Part shown: piece by piece, positions 28,354 to 38,720 of the stretch
How positions within the stretch are numbered: position 1 is the first letter of the stretch
How the letters are laid out: every line of letters starts with the position of its first letter
Assembly: GCF_000467125.1 (NCBI RefSeq)
Contig: NZ_BATJ01000001.1
Coordinates: 310,001 to 374,000 of the forward strand
From: Vibrio proteolyticus NBRC 13287
GTDB lineage: Bacteria > Pseudomonadota > Gammaproteobacteria > Enterobacterales > Vibrionaceae
Direction of reading: 5' to 3'
DNA length: 64,000 bases
Translations under genes and position numbers: made by a program
Notes under the pieces: model-generated
What the model saw: only the letters and a program-made list of their open reading frames with translations
Told to the model about the DNA's origin: nothing
Database searches by the model: none

Positions 28354-28524
28354 TTAGCAGTTGCCTTTTTTGGCTTGCCCTGGTGGGCAGAAGCTGCCTT
28401 TAGAACCGCCTGAGCCTTTTGAACTCATTTCAACTTCAACATCTTTAAACTCACCTTCCACGCGAGTCAACTGACAGCCAGAAAGCAATACCACGCTGGT
28501 TAACATGATGATCAACGATTTCAT
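28354..28524 (-). CDS. 56-residue lipoprotein, copy 2 of a tandem pair
   Basis: From ATG 28524 to TAA 28354-28356. Lipobox LSGC (Cys 17), then QLTRVEGEFKDVEVEM, a Ser/Gly/Lys-rich stretch (SSKGSGGSKGS) and the same C-terminus FCPPGQAKKGNC as copy 1. Identical length and about two-thirds identity in the mature part indicate tandem duplication. The middle segment is the most diverged part. Probably attached to the inner leaflet of the outer membrane, because residue +2 is Gln rather than Asp. Function unknown. Confidence 0.8.
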   Translation of the reverse strand: MKSLIIMLTSVVLLSGCQLTRVEGEFKDVEVEMSSKGSGGSKGSFCPPGQAKKGNC

Positions 28525-28740
28525 CGTTCCACCTTAATGTATTTATTATGTAATTGGATACCATGGTAATTCATCAACCCAATGAAACATGTCAGAAAAC
28601 GGTCAGTGAAGGTCTGACTAAGGTAAAACCTCGTTCAACCTGTTGAATTTTGCAGCAAACAGCCAAAAATAGGTTCAATTTCATACCACTGACGAAAATA
28701 TTCGGTATGATGAAAGCCTGTTTTGAACCTCGTTATTGCC

Positions 28741-29097
28741 ATGCTGCCCATCGCACGTACTACTTGGACATTTTTGCTGGTTGCCTGCGCGCTGCTGTTT
28801 TCGGGCGTGATCATCAACGAGCATATCCAGTCCGGCACTTTTGCCGAAGACGAGCGTATTTGTCTGGCGGATATTCACCAGTTACTAGAAACGACCGATT
28901 ATGGGATTAAACTCTCAGCGTCAGACATCAGTGCTTCTTCACATCACTGCTGTGGTTCAAGCCTGAGTAAATTACCCAATCACGTCTCAACGCTGCAGGT
29001 CACCTTTCCAAATTATTCTTTGGCTTTAATCCCCCGTGACCAGAACGTTAAAGCCATTGTGCGTGCCCAGACATTGTTCCGACCTCCAATCGTATAA
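28741..29097 (+). CDS. Hypothetical exported or membrane-anchored protein, 118 residues
   Basis: From ATG 28741 (a TTG six codons earlier is the alternative; neither has a strong ribosome site). An N-terminal hydrophobic helix (TTWTFLLVACALLFSGVII) without a clear cleavage site is followed by a mostly soluble region with a His/Cys cluster (SSHHCCGSS) that might bind metal. It lies 72 nt upstream of dsbA on the same strand, so an extracytoplasmic location and co-expression are plausible. I do not recognise a characterised family. Confidence 0.6.
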   Translation: MLPIARTTWTFLLVACALLFSGVIINEHIQSGTFAEDERICLADIHQLLETTDYGIKLSASDISASSHHCCGSSLSKLPNHVSTLQVTFPNYSLALIPRDQNVKAIVRAQTLFRPPIV

Positions 29098-29169
29098 ATC
29101 CACGTTATTACCCGAGATCGCATACGATGCGATGACAAACTCATATTTAAACAACTTCTAGGATTTACG

Positions 29170-29769
29170 ATGAAAAAACTGATCACACTCTTTTCTGCGC
29201 TGCTACTCAGCGTATCCGCTTTTGCCGCACAATATGAAGAAGGCAAAAACTACACGGTGCTGAATACCGAGAAATCGGCCACACCAACCGTCACTGAGTA
29301 TTTTTCGTTTTACTGCCCACACTGCTACCAATTCGAAAATATCGTCAAAAACTTAAAACCGGCGCTGCCAGATGATGTCAGCTTTAAAAAGGTGCATGTG
29401 TCGTTTATGGGCGGGAACATGGCGATTCCAATGGCAAAATCTTACGCCACCATGGTGTCACTAGGGATTGAAGATCAGATGATTCCAGTGATGTTCCGTC
29501 AGATCCATGATCTACGCCAACCACCACGTGATGAAGCGCAGCTGCGCCAGTTGTTTACCGACAATGGTGTTGACAGTAAGAAGTTCGATGCCGCTTACAA
29601 CGGCTTTGCCGTCGACTCAATGCAAAAACGCTTTGATAAGCAGTTCCAGAGTACCTCTCTAACGGGTGTTCCGGGTGTTGTGGTTAACAACAAGTACGTG
29701 GTAAAGACCGAAGGTATTCGTAGCTTCGAAGATTACAATAAACTGGTGAACTACCTACTCACCCTATAA
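29170..29769 (+). CDS. dsbA: Periplasmic thiol:disulfide oxidoreductase DsbA
   Basis: 199 residues. Signal peptide to about residue 19 (SVSAFA-AQ). Thioredoxin-fold catalytic motif FYCPHCYQF, Cys 49 and Cys 52. The cis-proline loop is [15 protein letters not shown], where Gly replaces the more usual Ala after Pro. The remaining sequence follows Vibrio TcpG closely by eye ([22 protein letters not shown]). It introduces disulfides into exported proteins, recycled by DsbB. Because chromosomes of this genus can carry more than one DsbA, this may be either the main enzyme or a paralogue. Good candidates among its neighbours are the paired-Cys lipoproteins. Confidence 0.93.
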   Translation: MKKLITLFSALLLSVSAFAAQYEEGKNYTVLNTEKSATPTVTEYFSFYCPHCYQFENIVKNLKPALPDDVSFKKVHVSFMGGNMAIPMAKSYATMVSLGIEDQMIPVMFRQIHDLRQPPRDEAQLRQLFTDNGVDSKKFDAAYNGFAVDSMQKRFDKQFQSTSLTGVPGVVVNNKYVVKTEGIRSFEDYNKLVNYLLTL

Positions 29770-29772
29770 AGC

Positions 29773-29807
29773 AAAAAAGGGCCCTGCATAGTCAGGGCCC
29801 TTTTTTC
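29773..29807. terminator. Strong bidirectional terminator after dsbA
   Basis: GGGCCCTG (29779-29786) pairs with CAGGGCCC (29793-29800), with six A's before and six T's after, serving both dsbA and the convergent glutaredoxin gene. Confidence 0.93.
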
Positions 29808-29812
29808 TGATG

Positions 29813-30079
29813 TCATTGGGGACGACCGTAAGTTTGTCGGAGGTACTGGATGATGTCCTCTGATTCATACATCCAAACGGTGCCATGTTCTTCATCAATT
29901 CGTAAGCAAGGCACCATCGCCTGCCCACCTTCCAGCTTGAGACGCTCCCATTCGACCGGTTGTTCTTCCATTTCAACCAAACGGATATCCAGCCCTAATG
30001 CATCAATCACTTCACGTACTTTTCGACAGTACGGACAGTGATTCCTGTGATACAGGCTTAAGTGATGGGTTGAAGTCAT
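29813..30079 (-). CDS. Glutaredoxin-like protein (GST N-terminal fold)
   Basis: 88 residues from ATG 30079 (GGAG 8 nt upstream; the open frame extends upstream without conservation). Redox motif NHCPYCRKV (CPYC) near the N-terminus, cis-Pro region AMVPCLRI and a GSH-binding-like end (MYESEDIIQYLRQTYG). Length and motifs match single-domain glutaredoxins related to the N-terminal domain of glutathione S-transferases. It would reduce protein or glutathione mixed disulfides in the cytoplasm. It converges with dsbA across a shared terminator. Confidence 0.88.
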   Translation of the reverse strand: MTSTHHLSLYHRNHCPYCRKVREVIDALGLDIRLVEMEEQPVEWERLKLEGGQAMVPCLRIDEEHGTVWMYESEDIIQYLRQTYGRPQ

Positions 30080-30225
30080 AGGTTGTGCTCCGAAAGCCGC
30101 GCCATAACGGCTCTGATCAATCACAGAGACTGTCTGCTCCACTCTCCAGCATATAAGATTATCTGTGCTTGCGCCGCTATTTACCCAGAAAAATCTTGCT
30201 CAAGCGCGCCTCCTCCAGAGCTGCA

Positions 30226-30849
30226 TCAGGCGTGAAACTCAAGCATCCCTTCGGTAAGAATAAAGTCGATGATGGTATCGAGCCCCTTACCGGCTTTCAG
30301 GTTAGTGAAAACAAACGGCTTATTTGGACGCATACGCAGCGTATCCTGTTCCATCACCTCAAGGGATGCGCCCACGTACGGCGCCAAATCGATCTTGTTG
30401 ATGACCAGCAGATCCGAACGGGTAATACCTGGTCCGCCTTTGCGCGGTATTTTCTCCCCTTCCGCAACATCAATCACGTAGATGGTCAGGTCCGCTAGCT
30501 CCGGGCTGAAGGTTGCACTAAGGTTATCCCCACCACTCTCAACAAACACCACATCCAGATCTCGGTGACGCTTGGCCAACTCCTCGACGGCTGCCAGATT
30601 CATCGATGCGTCTTCCCGAATCGCGGTATGCGGACACCCTCCGGTTTCAACACCTATAATGCGATCCGGCTCCAGCGCCTCTGCCCGCGTCAGTATTTTA
30701 GCGTCTTCCTGAGTGTAAATGTCGTTTGTCACCACCGCGATATGCAGCCTGTCACGAATCGCTTTACACAACACTTCCAGCAATGCGGTTTTCCCAGAGC
30801 CAACCGGCCCACCAATACCAATGCGGAGTGGCTGTTTATAGCTTTCCAT
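30226..30849 (-). CDS. ureG: Urease accessory GTPase UreG
   Basis: 207 residues. P-loop [15 protein letters not shown], nickel-binding CPH motif in [15 protein letters not shown], and [10 protein letters not shown] for guanine recognition. UreG dimerises on GTP and Ni binding and delivers nickel to apo-urease with UreD and UreF. It is the last gene of the urea block; no strong hairpin is evident in the 150 nt after it. Confidence 0.97.
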   Translation of the reverse strand: MESYKQPLRIGIGGPVGSGKTALLEVLCKAIRDRLHIAVVTNDIYTQEDAKILTRAEALEPDRIIGVETGGCPHTAIREDASMNLAAVEELAKRHRDLDVVFVESGGDNLSATFSPELADLTIYVIDVAEGEKIPRKGGPGITRSDLLVINKIDLAPYVGASLEVMEQDTLRMRPNKPFVFTNLKAGKGLDTIIDFILTEGMLEFHA

Positions 30850-30875
30850 TGTTCTCTTCCTTGTGTTCTTGTGGC

Positions 30876-31565
30876 TTATGAGCGAAATAAGCGCGTATAT
30901 TGTGTTTCGTGCAAACTACTGGCAATCGACACCGAAGGGGTAAAACTGCCTATCATCCAGTCTTCTGTGGCTGCCGCCTGCTCCAATGCCGATGTAAATA
31001 AATTACTTAAATGCATCAGCGTTTTCTGTCCATCGGTCTGCCCCAGTGGCACTAACTTAACGCCCGCCATGACCAGATTCTCTGCCCAGCTCCACAGATA
31101 GCCCTGTTTCAATGCCGACGCCGGAATTCCCCATTCGATACCAGCGACACACAATCCGAGTAATTGATTGCTCTCCATCGCCTGCTTTGAGTAGCACTCA
31201 ACTCCAATGCCTAACTGTCTGAGTAAGGTGATTAACGCGTGGCCTCGCTGCCGCTCTTCCGCCCGAAGCTCTTTGGTCTCCCGGCTGCTGTAGATCAGCG
31301 CGCTATAATATTCGAGGCTCGCTTCATCCTGCGCTTGAATCGCGGCGTAAAAACGATCAATTAAAGGCAACTCAAGTGTGGCAACACTGTTAAACAACAG
31401 GTTCGCCAGCCAATCCTGCATTGAGACTTTGTCACTAACCCAGCCCGCTTCGACCGCCCATTCCAAACCTTGTGAGTAGGTAAAACCACCAATCGGCAAC
31501 GAAGGGCTGATCAGTTGAAACAAGCGGTAGACGGCGACAGGGTTGTGCGTCTCATCGAGATACAT
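30876..31565 (-). CDS. ureF: Urease accessory protein UreF
   Basis: 229 residues, mostly helical. Opens with [21 protein letters not shown], the conserved UreF N-terminal region, and contains the small-residue-rich [13 protein letters not shown]. The C-terminal tail ends near RLFRS. UreF bridges UreD-bound urease and the UreG dimer and acts as a fidelity check for carbamylation and nickel insertion. It follows the permease-like gene with a 6-nt gap. Confidence 0.95.
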   Translation of the reverse strand: MYLDETHNPVAVYRLFQLISPSLPIGGFTYSQGLEWAVEAGWVSDKVSMQDWLANLLFNSVATLELPLIDRFYAAIQAQDEASLEYYSALIYSSRETKELRAEERQRGHALITLLRQLGIGVECYSKQAMESNQLLGLCVAGIEWGIPASALKQGYLWSWAENLVMAGVKLVPLGQTDGQKTLMHLSNLFTSALEQAAATEDWMIGSFTPSVSIASSLHETQYTRLFRS

Positions 31566-31571
31566 CAGTGG

Positions 31572-32129
31572 TTACACCACGACCAGCGCACTGACTGAAA
31601 CAACACCCAGAGACAACCATGGGCTGCGAAAGGCTCGACCAAACTGAATACCAAGTACCATCAGAGCGCACGCGCTGAGCAGCATTCCCAGCCCAAAGTG
31701 ACTAACCGCTCCTTGCGCTTCCACACCGTGCGCATAACCGTGGAAAAAGATCAGTCCGACACACAAACTGACCGCAAGACGTAAGGTGTTTTGCGATGCT
31801 GAAAACGCTTGCCAGATAGCACCACTGACCACAAACAGGGATGCCGCGATGGCAAGTTCAACGCCAGAGATAAAACCAAACCATTTGCCTGCCAACAAAC
31901 CCGAGGCCATTGACAATAACGCTGCACCGATGAGCAATACCTGACGTTTGACGCTCACATTCAGACACGCCACCAAAATGCCGAACGCAATCAACATGAT
32001 CAAATGGTCAAAGCCGGTCACCGGGTGAGTGAGCCCACTGGAAAATGAGGCCGTTTCATGCCCAGGATGCGCCCATGCGGGGGTTGTGGACAGTAACAAA
32101 GTTCCGAGAGCCAAGCTGAATTTTTTCAT
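31572..32129 (-). CDS. HupE/UreJ-family nickel permease-like membrane protein
   Basis: 185 residues. A signal-like N-terminus ends in TPAWA followed by HPGHE; the His-rich start of the mature protein (HPGHETASF) and HxxxxDHLIM (TGFDHLIMLIAFG) are family hallmarks for metal handling. Six hydrophobic segments. HupE/UreJ proteins supply nickel in urease and hydrogenase clusters. It sits between ureE and ureF, the standard place for UreJ. Confidence 0.92.
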   Translation of the reverse strand: MKKFSLALGTLLLSTTPAWAHPGHETASFSSGLTHPVTGFDHLIMLIAFGILVACLNVSVKRQVLLIGAALLSMASGLLAGKWFGFISGVELAIAASLFVVSGAIWQAFSASQNTLRLAVSLCVGLIFFHGYAHGVEAQGAVSHFGLGMLLSACALMVLGIQFGRAFRSPWLSLGVVSVSALVVV

Positions 32130-32174
32130 ACGAATATCCTTTTCCGTTTCGTGTAATTATTGAGGGAAGTACCA

Positions 32175-32624
32175 TCAGTGATGGTGATGTCCGCCTGAGC
32201 GACCACCGTACGCGCCATTTTCCGGCTCAAACGGGGCCATTTCTGTGGTGACTTTCGCGCCCAGCCCCGTGACCATATCGTCCAACACATGGTCATGCTG
32301 ATAGCGCACCCAACCAAACTCGATCTGCAACGGCACATGGCGGTTCCCCAGGTGGTAAGCAACCCGCGTCAGCAGATGCAAGTCATTGCAGTACACCGTC
32401 GAGACCTGCTCGGGTGCAGCCTTGATTTCCACTACGACCCCACAAGGGCTTTTTAACTGTTGCCCGCCGCGCAGTATGTGCCCCCGGGGGAGAAACAGCC
32501 CGGCATCACGGCCATCATCCAGGACTACTTTCAGACGGCTTTTGATCCTGCCTTCGATAGGCAGGCTGAGAAAAGTGTGTGGCTTTAACGTAATGTCCAT
32601 GCTGATTTCATTGAGTTCTATCAT
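32175..32624 (-). CDS. ureE: Urease nickel metallochaperone UreE
   Basis: 149 residues from ATG 32624, where AAGGAAC precedes; the longer frame adds 43 non-conserved residues. N-terminal peptide-binding domain (FLPRGHILRGGQQL) and C-terminal metal-binding domain (HLLTRVAYHLGNRHVPLQIE, whose GNRH His is the dimer-interface Ni ligand). The tail ends GGRSGGHHHH, a short His cluster that adds Ni capacity, smaller than the 10-His tail of Klebsiella UreE. It passes nickel to UreG. Confidence 0.95.
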   Translation of the reverse strand: MIELNEISMDITLKPHTFLSLPIEGRIKSRLKVVLDDGRDAGLFLPRGHILRGGQQLKSPCGVVVEIKAAPEQVSTVYCNDLHLLTRVAYHLGNRHVPLQIEFGWVRYQHDHVLDDMVTGLGAKVTTEMAPFEPENGAYGGRSGGHHHH

Positions 32625-32703
32625 GATTGTTCCTTGCTCCGACGCTGACAGAGCATCGCCACCGACACAGATGGCGAGCGTGTTCACGTTGTTTTGATGA
32701 GGG

Positions 32704-34407
32704 TTAGAATAAAAAGTAACGCTGGGCCATCGGCAGAACATCGGCTGGTTCACAAATCAGCAGCTCACCATCGGCTCTAACCTGATACGTCTGTGAGTCC
32801 ACCTCTATGTTCGGCTGCCAGTCATTGAGTTTCATGTCGGCCTTGCTGATATCACGGCAATGACGAACTACGCCAATCTGGCTGTTCAGTTCGAGCTGCT
32901 GTGCTATCCCCGCTTGCTGAGCGGCCTGAGAGACAAATAGCATTGAAGTGTTACACGCAGCCTTACCATAGCTACCGAACATCGAACGATAGTGCACTGG
33001 CTGAGGCGTCGGGATCGAAGCATTCGGGTCTCCCATTGGTGCCATCGCTATCATGCCTCCTTTGAGGATCACACTTGGCTTCACACCAAAGAAGGCCGGT
33101 TTCCAAAGTACCAGATCCGCCAGTTTTCCGACTTCCACCGACCCGATTTCATGGGCCATGCCGTGAGTGATCGCAGGATTAATGGTGTATTTGGCAACGT
33201 AACGTTTCAGGCGAAAGTTATCACTGTAGCTGGAGTCTTCTTTAAGGCTGCCACGTTGTACTTTCATCTTGTGCGCGGTTTGCCAGGTGCGGGTGATCAC
33301 TTCTCCGACGCGTCCCATGGCCTGAGAATCCGAGGCAATCATCGAGAACGCGCCGAGATCATGCAAAATATCCTCCGCAGCGATGGTTTCCCGGCGAATG
33401 CGTGACTCGGCAAAAGCCACATCTTCCGCAATCGATGGCGAAAGGTGATGACACACCATCAACATGTCCAGATGTTCGTCCACGGTATTGATGGTGTAAG
33501 GCCGGGTCGGATTGGTGGAAGACGGCAAAACATTAGCGACACCCGCGGCTTTGATGATGTCCGGTGCGTGTCCTCCACCGGCGCCTTCCGTGTGATAGGT
33601 ATGGATCACCCGGTCACCAATGGCGCCAAGGGTTGATTCCACAAACCCTGATTCATTGAGCGTATCGGTGTGAATTGCGACCTGGACGTCCATCTCATCG
33701 GCCACCGTTAAACAAGTATCAATCGAAGCGGGTGTGGTTCCCCAGTCTTCGTGAAGCTTGAGGCCGACCGCACCTGCGGCGACTTGCTCACGCAGTGCCT
33801 CCGGCCGACTGGCGTTCCCTTTGCCAAGCAGACCAAAATTCATCGGGAAACCGTCCAGCGCTTCCAACATACGGTGCATATTCCAAGGCCCTGGTGTACA
33901 AGTGGTGGCGTTCGTTCCCGTATTGGGCCCGGTACCGCCTCCAATCATGGTCGTCACACCTGACGCCAGTGCTTCTTCAATTTGCTGAGGACAAATGAAA
34001 TGAATATGTGAATCAATACCACCAGCTGTCAGTATCGCGCCTTCCCCCGCCAAGATCTCTGTGCCGGGACCGATAACAATGGTCACGCCCGGTTGAATAT
34101 CCGGATTGCCAGCCTTACCTATCGCCTGAATTCGACCCTGCTTTATCGCCACATCCGCTTTCACGATTCCCCAATAGTCGAGGATCACAGCGTTAGTGAT
34201 CACCAGATCCGGCGTGTCTGCGCTCGTGCGCTGGCTCTGTCCCATGCCATCGCGAATGACCTTACCACCACCAAATTTGACTTCATCGCCATACACAGTG
34301 AAATCCCTTTCTACTTCCAGCCATAACTCCGTATCCGCGAGTCGCAAACGGTCTCCCACGGTCGGACCGAACATTTCGGCGTATGCCTGTCTGGAAATCC
34401 TAGCCAT
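32704..34407 (-). CDS. ureC: Urease alpha subunit UreC
   Basis: 567 residues, the normal length. The carbamylated nickel-bridging lysine is Lys 217 (GLKLHEDWG). Other nickel ligands are visible in [14 protein letters not shown] and [15 protein letters not shown]; the mobile-flap region includes [20 protein letters not shown] with its catalytic His. This is the catalytic subunit that hydrolyses urea to ammonia and carbamate. All active-site segments look intact, so a working urease is expected. Position between ureB and ureE follows the standard order. Confidence 0.98.
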   Translation of the reverse strand: MARISRQAYAEMFGPTVGDRLRLADTELWLEVERDFTVYGDEVKFGGGKVIRDGMGQSQRTSADTPDLVITNAVILDYWGIVKADVAIKQGRIQAIGKAGNPDIQPGVTIVIGPGTEILAGEGAILTAGGIDSHIHFICPQQIEEALASGVTTMIGGGTGPNTGTNATTCTPGPWNMHRMLEALDGFPMNFGLLGKGNASRPEALREQVAAGAVGLKLHEDWGTTPASIDTCLTVADEMDVQVAIHTDTLNESGFVESTLGAIGDRVIHTYHTEGAGGGHAPDIIKAAGVANVLPSSTNPTRPYTINTVDEHLDMLMVCHHLSPSIAEDVAFAESRIRRETIAAEDILHDLGAFSMIASDSQAMGRVGEVITRTWQTAHKMKVQRGSLKEDSSYSDNFRLKRYVAKYTINPAITHGMAHEIGSVEVGKLADLVLWKPAFFGVKPSVILKGGMIAMAPMGDPNASIPTPQPVHYRSMFGSYGKAACNTSMLFVSQAAQQAGIAQQLELNSQIGVVRHCRDISKADMKLNDWQPNIEVDSQTYQVRADGELLICEPADVLPMAQRYFLF

Positions 34408-34435
34408 TTTCTGTCCTTGTGATTATTTGATCGGG

Positions 34436-34774
34436 CTAACTCAATGGCCCCATGACTTTGCCCTGAAAACCGAAGACCTGCCTGTCTCCGGCATAAGTGA
34501 CTAATTCCACGGTTCGAGACTGTCCGGGCTCAAAGCGGGTTGCTGTCCCTGCCGGGATATTCAGCCTGAAGCCTAGTGTTTTCTGACGATCAAACATCAG
34601 TGCATCGTTGACCTCATAAAAGTGGTAGTGGGAGCCGATCTGCACCGGGCGATCGCCCGTGTTTTCTACTTTAATGCGTAATGTCTCGCGTCCGGCGTTC
34701 AATTCAATATCGCCCGCCGCACTGTCTAATTGCCCGGGAATAAGCCCGACTTGTTTTGTGTTCGATCCCGCCAT
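34436..34774 (-). CDS. ureB: Urease beta subunit UreB
   Basis: 112 residues, typical length. Characteristic segments are [32 protein letters not shown] and [17 protein letters not shown]. Structural subunit of the (alpha-beta-gamma)3 enzyme. Its ATG lies 8 nt after the ureA stop, suggesting coupled translation. Confidence 0.97.
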   Translation of the reverse strand: MAGSNTKQVGLIPGQLDSAAGDIELNAGRETLRIKVENTGDRPVQIGSHYHFYEVNDALMFDRQKTLGFRLNIPAGTATRFEPGQSRTVELVTYAGDRQVFGFQGKVMGPLS

Positions 34775-34782
34775 CTTGGCTC

Positions 34783-35085
34783 CTATACAATCGGCTCGTG
34801 CACCGTAACCAGCTTCGTTCCATCCGGAAACGTGGCTTCAACCTGTACATCCGGAATCATAGAGGCCACCCCATCCATGACATCCTCAACCGTCAATAGC
34901 GTGCGACCATAATCCATGAGCTCGGCCACACTGCGGCCTTCTCGCGCACCTTCCAAAATAGCGCTACTGATGTAGGCCACCGATTCGGGGTAGTTGAGTC
35001 TGAGCCCTTTTTGTTTGCGTTGCTGTGCCAGCAAACCGGCACAAAAAATCAGTAACTTGTCTTTTTCTCTTGGCGACAATTCCAT
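34783..35085 (-). CDS. ureA: Urease gamma subunit UreA
   Basis: 100 residues from ATG 35085, the family's standard start ([14 protein letters not shown]). A longer open frame upstream lies inside ureD. Conserved [21 protein letters not shown] and the C-terminal VHEPI are present. Separate gamma and beta genes are the usual bacterial arrangement, unlike the fused Helicobacter subunit. Confidence 0.97.
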   Translation of the reverse strand: MELSPREKDKLLIFCAGLLAQQRKQKGLRLNYPESVAYISSAILEGAREGRSVAELMDYGRTLLTVEDVMDGVASMIPDVQVEATFPDGTKLVTVHEPIV

Positions 35086-35105
35086 GTTGCGTTTTCCATT
35101 TGTTG

Positions 35106-36014
35106 TCAGGTGGCCCAGATTCTCGGTGCGTCCGGACACTCCCCTGTCCAGTGCGTTCTCACCAACTGCCACACCCGTTGAAAACTGTTTAGGACCACTT
35201 CACTCCATTGCGCTAATGCGCGAACGACAATTAAGTTTTCAATCTGGGTCGCAGCAATCACGATCTGCTTTGTGCCGAATTCGTTCTGTATGTTAGAGAG
35301 CAAGCTCTGTACCAACTGAGCCAACTTTTCATCATCGGTACTGATATACAGGGTCGCAGCCATAGAAAACCCTAAAAGGCCTTTATTTATCATTAGGTTA
35401 TCACCACCCCTCACATTTAACCCTTCGGTCAGCAGACGGCGACCGTCCAGGTAAACCTCTGTTTTTCCGACTAAATGCCCGCTCAGAAATCCCTCATTTA
35501 GTGCAGGGCGACCAAAACAGTGCATCTCCCAGCCCAAAAATTGTGCATTTTCTTCGAGGTGGATCTGGGTATCTAAACGGACGTGCGCATCCGGGAAAAA
35601 AATGTTCTCTTGTGGCAACCATTCCAGCCGTGCGCCGGCAGCAACACGCAACACTTGTTGCTGACGTGCAAAGCGCTGCTGAGAGCGATAAAACTTGGTG
35701 GCACCGGGCGTGGTGACCAGAACCTTGGCCCCGGTTCCAACATCCGCAGTAATGTGCAATCCATCCCCACCCACGACGCCTCCGGGCGGATGCAACAGAT
35801 AGGTATGACATACGTTTCCTTCAGGATAGAGCGGTCGTTGAATGGCTAACGGACCTTGTTGCGCTCGCTCGCGAATCACGGTTTTGTCACCGCGATCCTG
35901 AAAACGGAGTGACAGCTTAGCCTGCCACCCTTGATCAGCATGCGCTTCAATCTGTTGTTGCAATGGGGTGCTCGACTGTTCAAACCCAAACGCTACGGCA
36001 GGATCACACATCAT
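35106..36014 (-). CDS. ureD: Urease accessory protein UreD
   Basis: 302 residues. Conserved segments include [23 protein letters not shown], here split as [15 protein letters not shown], and [14 protein letters not shown]. UreD binds apo-urease and recruits UreF and UreG, and may provide the nickel tunnel. Its ATG overlaps the urtE stop (ATGA, 36011-36014). This ties the urease genes translationally to the transporter genes and argues for a single transcript. Confidence 0.95.
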   Translation of the reverse strand: MMCDPAVAFGFEQSSTPLQQQIEAHADQGWQAKLSLRFQDRGDKTVIRERAQQGPLAIQRPLYPEGNVCHTYLLHPPGGVVGGDGLHITADVGTGAKVLVTTPGATKFYRSQQRFARQQQVLRVAAGARLEWLPQENIFFPDAHVRLDTQIHLEENAQFLGWEMHCFGRPALNEGFLSGHLVGKTEVYLDGRRLLTEGLNVRGGDNLMINKGLLGFSMAATLYISTDDEKLAQLVQSLLSNIQNEFGTKQIVIAATQIENLIVVRALAQWSEVVLNSFQRVWQLVRTHWTGECPDAPRIWAT

Positions 36015-36706
36015 ACGGTCAGATACTCCTCAATCAGTTGCTCGCTGAGTTTGTCCATGTCGCCCTGCGCAACCTGTCGTCCGCGGTCCAAAATACAAAA
36101 TCGATCGCCCACTTTTCGTGCAAACGGCAGCTTTTGTTCAACCAACAATACGGTCAATCCCATTTTTTGGTTAAGCATTCGAATGATGTCGCCAATCTCC
36201 TGCACAATATTGGGCTGGATGCCCTCCGTGGGTTCATCAAGGATCAATAGCGACGGATTAACCACCAACGCCCGGCCGATCGCCAGTTGCTGCTGTTGGC
36301 CTCCGGACAAGTCTCCGCCCCGGCGATGAAGCATTTCTTGCAACACGGGAAACAGCTCGAAGATGAATGCCGGGATCTGGCGGTCTCCTTTAGCTCGTAT
36401 CGGTAAGCCCACCTCCAGGTTTTCCTGAACCGTCAACATGGGAAAAATCTGCCGTCCCTGAGGCACATAACCAATCCCTAACCTGGGCCGGGTTTCAGCT
36501 TGTTGATTTATCAAGGACTGGCCGTTGAGCGTTATTTCGCCGCTGTGCACGTTGAGTAACCCCATAATGCATTGCAACAGCGTGGTTTTACCGACACCGT
36601 TTCGCCCCATCAATACCGTGCACTGGCCTTGTGGTATGTGCATATCAAGATCCCATAAGGTGTGGCTCTCACCATAAAACTGATTAAGCCCGTTTATCTG
36701 CAACAT
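36011..36706 (-). CDS. urtE: Urea ABC transporter ATPase UrtE
   Basis: 231 residues. Walker A GRNGVGKTTLL, Q-loop, signature DLSGGQQQQLAIG and Walker B LLILDEPTEGIQPN. Belongs to the LivF-like group of branched-chain amino acid/urea importer ATPases. It lies 2 nt after urtD and overlaps ureD by 4 nt. Confidence 0.95.
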   Translation of the reverse strand: MLQINGLNQFYGESHTLWDLDMHIPQGQCTVLMGRNGVGKTTLLQCIMGLLNVHSGEITLNGQSLINQQAETRPRLGIGYVPQGRQIFPMLTVQENLEVGLPIRAKGDRQIPAFIFELFPVLQEMLHRRGGDLSGGQQQQLAIGRALVVNPSLLILDEPTEGIQPNIVQEIGDIIRMLNQKMGLTVLLVEQKLPFARKVGDRFCILDRGRQVAQGDMDKLSEQLIEEYLTV

Positions 36707-36708
36707 CC

Positions 36709-37560
36709 TTATTCCCCTAAATAGACTTGTTTGACTTGCGGATGAGCCTGAACCTGATCCATGCTGCCCTCTGCCAGCACATGTCCCTGGTGGAGCACAG
36801 TGACATGGCTGGCAATAGAGCGCACGAAATCCATGTCGTGTTCGACCACCACAACGGAATGCTTGCCTGCCAGCGAATTCAGCAGCTCGGAGGTTCGATC
36901 CATTTCCTGATGTGTCATGCCAGCCACGGGCTCATCAATGAGTAGCAGTTTGGGGCTTTGCATCAGCAACATGCCAATTTCTAGCCACTGTTTCTGGCCG
37001 TGTGATAGATTGCCCGATGACAAGCCAGAACAGTCCTGCAGATGGATCAGTTCGAGCACCGATTCCAGTTTGTCTTGTTGTTCTGCGCTCATACGCGCGC
37101 GGTATGTTCCCCACACACCACGTACTCCTGACATCGCAAGCTCGAGGTTTTGCCACACCGTCAGGCACTCAATGACCGTCGGTTTTTGAAACTTACGGCC
37201 GATCCCTGCGTTGGCAATCTGCGACTCGTTCATCTTCAGCAAATTGATATTTGAACCCAGCCACACCTGACCCGAATCAGGTTTGGTTTTACCGGTAATG
37301 ATGTCCATCATGGTCGTTTTTCCGGCCCCGTTAGGGCCGATAATGCAGCGTAACTCACCTTCACGAATATAGAGATTGAGATCATTTATCGCCTTGAATC
37401 CATCAAAGCTTTTGTTTACACCCTCAACGTACAAAACGATGTTGTGCCGGGTATCGACTAACGGATGCTGATCGGATTTGAGGAATGAAAATACTTCGTC
37501 ACGACGGGTAAACTCGGCCGCAGACTCCTTGAACAATATGGCTCGTTCGAATGTTGTCAT
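36709..37560 (-). CDS. urtD: Urea ABC transporter ATPase UrtD
   Basis: 283 residues, LivG-like. An N-terminal extension of about 40 residues precedes the ATPase core, as in other UrtD proteins. Walker A GPNGAGKTTMMD, signature NLSHGQKQWLEIG (LSHGQ) and Walker B LLLIDEPVAGMTHQE. Its start overlaps the urtC stop by 4 nt (37557-37560). Confidence 0.95.
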   Translation of the reverse strand: MTTFERAILFKESAAEFTRRDEVFSFLKSDQHPLVDTRHNIVLYVEGVNKSFDGFKAINDLNLYIREGELRCIIGPNGAGKTTMMDIITGKTKPDSGQVWLGSNINLLKMNESQIANAGIGRKFQKPTVIECLTVWQNLELAMSGVRGVWGTYRARMSAEQQDKLESVLELIHLQDCSGLSSGNLSHGQKQWLEIGMLLMQSPKLLLIDEPVAGMTHQEMDRTSELLNSLAGKHSVVVVEHDMDFVRSIASHVTVLHQGHVLAEGSMDQVQAHPQVKQVYLGE

Positions 37561-38711
37561 ACCGCGGCCTCCTTGGTTGAGTCAGCTTGCCGAGCGGGGG
37601 GACTCGGAGGTCGCCGCGCGGACACTGTATCAGCAACAAACCCCATTAACCCTTTCGGGAAGTACATGGTCGCCAGCACAAACATACCTCCCAGTGCGAA
37701 CAGCCATACTTCAGGGAACTCCACCGTAAACCAGCTTTTGGCGTAGTTGATCACCAGTGCTCCGACAATGGCACCAAACAAGGTCGCCCGTCCGCCAAGC
37801 GCAACCCAGACCACAATTTCAATTGAGTTTAAAGGTGCAAATTCACCCGGATTAATAATGCCGACCTGAGGCACGTACAGCGCACCAGCAACTCCGGCGA
37901 TCACCGCAGACAAGGCAAAAATCCACAATTTGATGCCGTCGACGTTATACCCCATAAAACGAGTCCGAGACTCGGTGTCACGAATCGCCAGTGCCACTCG
38001 TCCCAAACGACTGCTGACCACACTACGGCACAGCACATAACTGAACATCAACGCGATTGCCGTGACAATGAACAGCGCCAAACGAGTGCCGTCTGCCTGC
38101 AAACTGAACCCCAGAATATCTTTAAAATCCGTGAGGCCATTGTTGCCGCCAAATCCCATTTCATTGCGGAAAAATGCCAGCATCAGCGCATAAGTCAGCG
38201 CCTGAGTGATGATCGACAGGTAAACCCCTGAGACTCTGGAACGAAACGCCAGGTAGCCAAAGATGAACGCCAACACTCCCGGCACCAATACAATCATCAG
38301 ACAGGCAAACCAGAACTGATCGACCCCCTGCCAGAACCAAGGCAACTCCTGCCAGTTAAGAAACACCATAAAATCGGGTAACACCGGATTTCCGTAGACG
38401 CCTCGGTCACCGATTTGGCGCATCAGGTACATCCCCATCACATAGCCGCCAAGCGCGAAAAACGCGCCATGTCCGAGACTCAAAATGCCCAGATATCCCC
38501 ATACCAAATCGACAGCCAGCGCGAGCATGGCATAACTGAGGTACTTACCCAGTAGAGACACCGTAAATGTCTCCACATGCAAAGGGTGCCCGGCAGGTAG
38601 CAAAATATTTCCCAATGGCACCAGAATCACCGCCAGCAACAGAGCTAGCATGGTCAACTGCCCTCCTCTGTCACCTCGCATGGCCGACAGCACAAAAGAT
38701 TTCGACTGCAT
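37557..38711 (-). CDS. urtC: Urea ABC transporter permease UrtC
   Basis: 384 residues, LivM-like permease with about ten hydrophobic segments. GYLGILSLGHGAFFALGGYVMGMYL is the family hallmark, visible here as YLGILSLGHGAFFALGGYV. Pairs with UrtB to form the membrane channel. It follows urtB by 9 nt. Confidence 0.95.
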   Translation of the reverse strand: MQSKSFVLSAMRGDRGGQLTMLALLLAVILVPLGNILLPAGHPLHVETFTVSLLGKYLSYAMLALAVDLVWGYLGILSLGHGAFFALGGYVMGMYLMRQIGDRGVYGNPVLPDFMVFLNWQELPWFWQGVDQFWFACLMIVLVPGVLAFIFGYLAFRSRVSGVYLSIITQALTYALMLAFFRNEMGFGGNNGLTDFKDILGFSLQADGTRLALFIVTAIALMFSYVLCRSVVSSRLGRVALAIRDTESRTRFMGYNVDGIKLWIFALSAVIAGVAGALYVPQVGIINPGEFAPLNSIEIVVWVALGGRATLFGAIVGALVINYAKSWFTVEFPEVWLFALGGMFVLATMYFPKGLMGFVADTVSARRPPSPPARQADSTKEAAV

Positions 38712-38720
38712 TCGCTCTCC

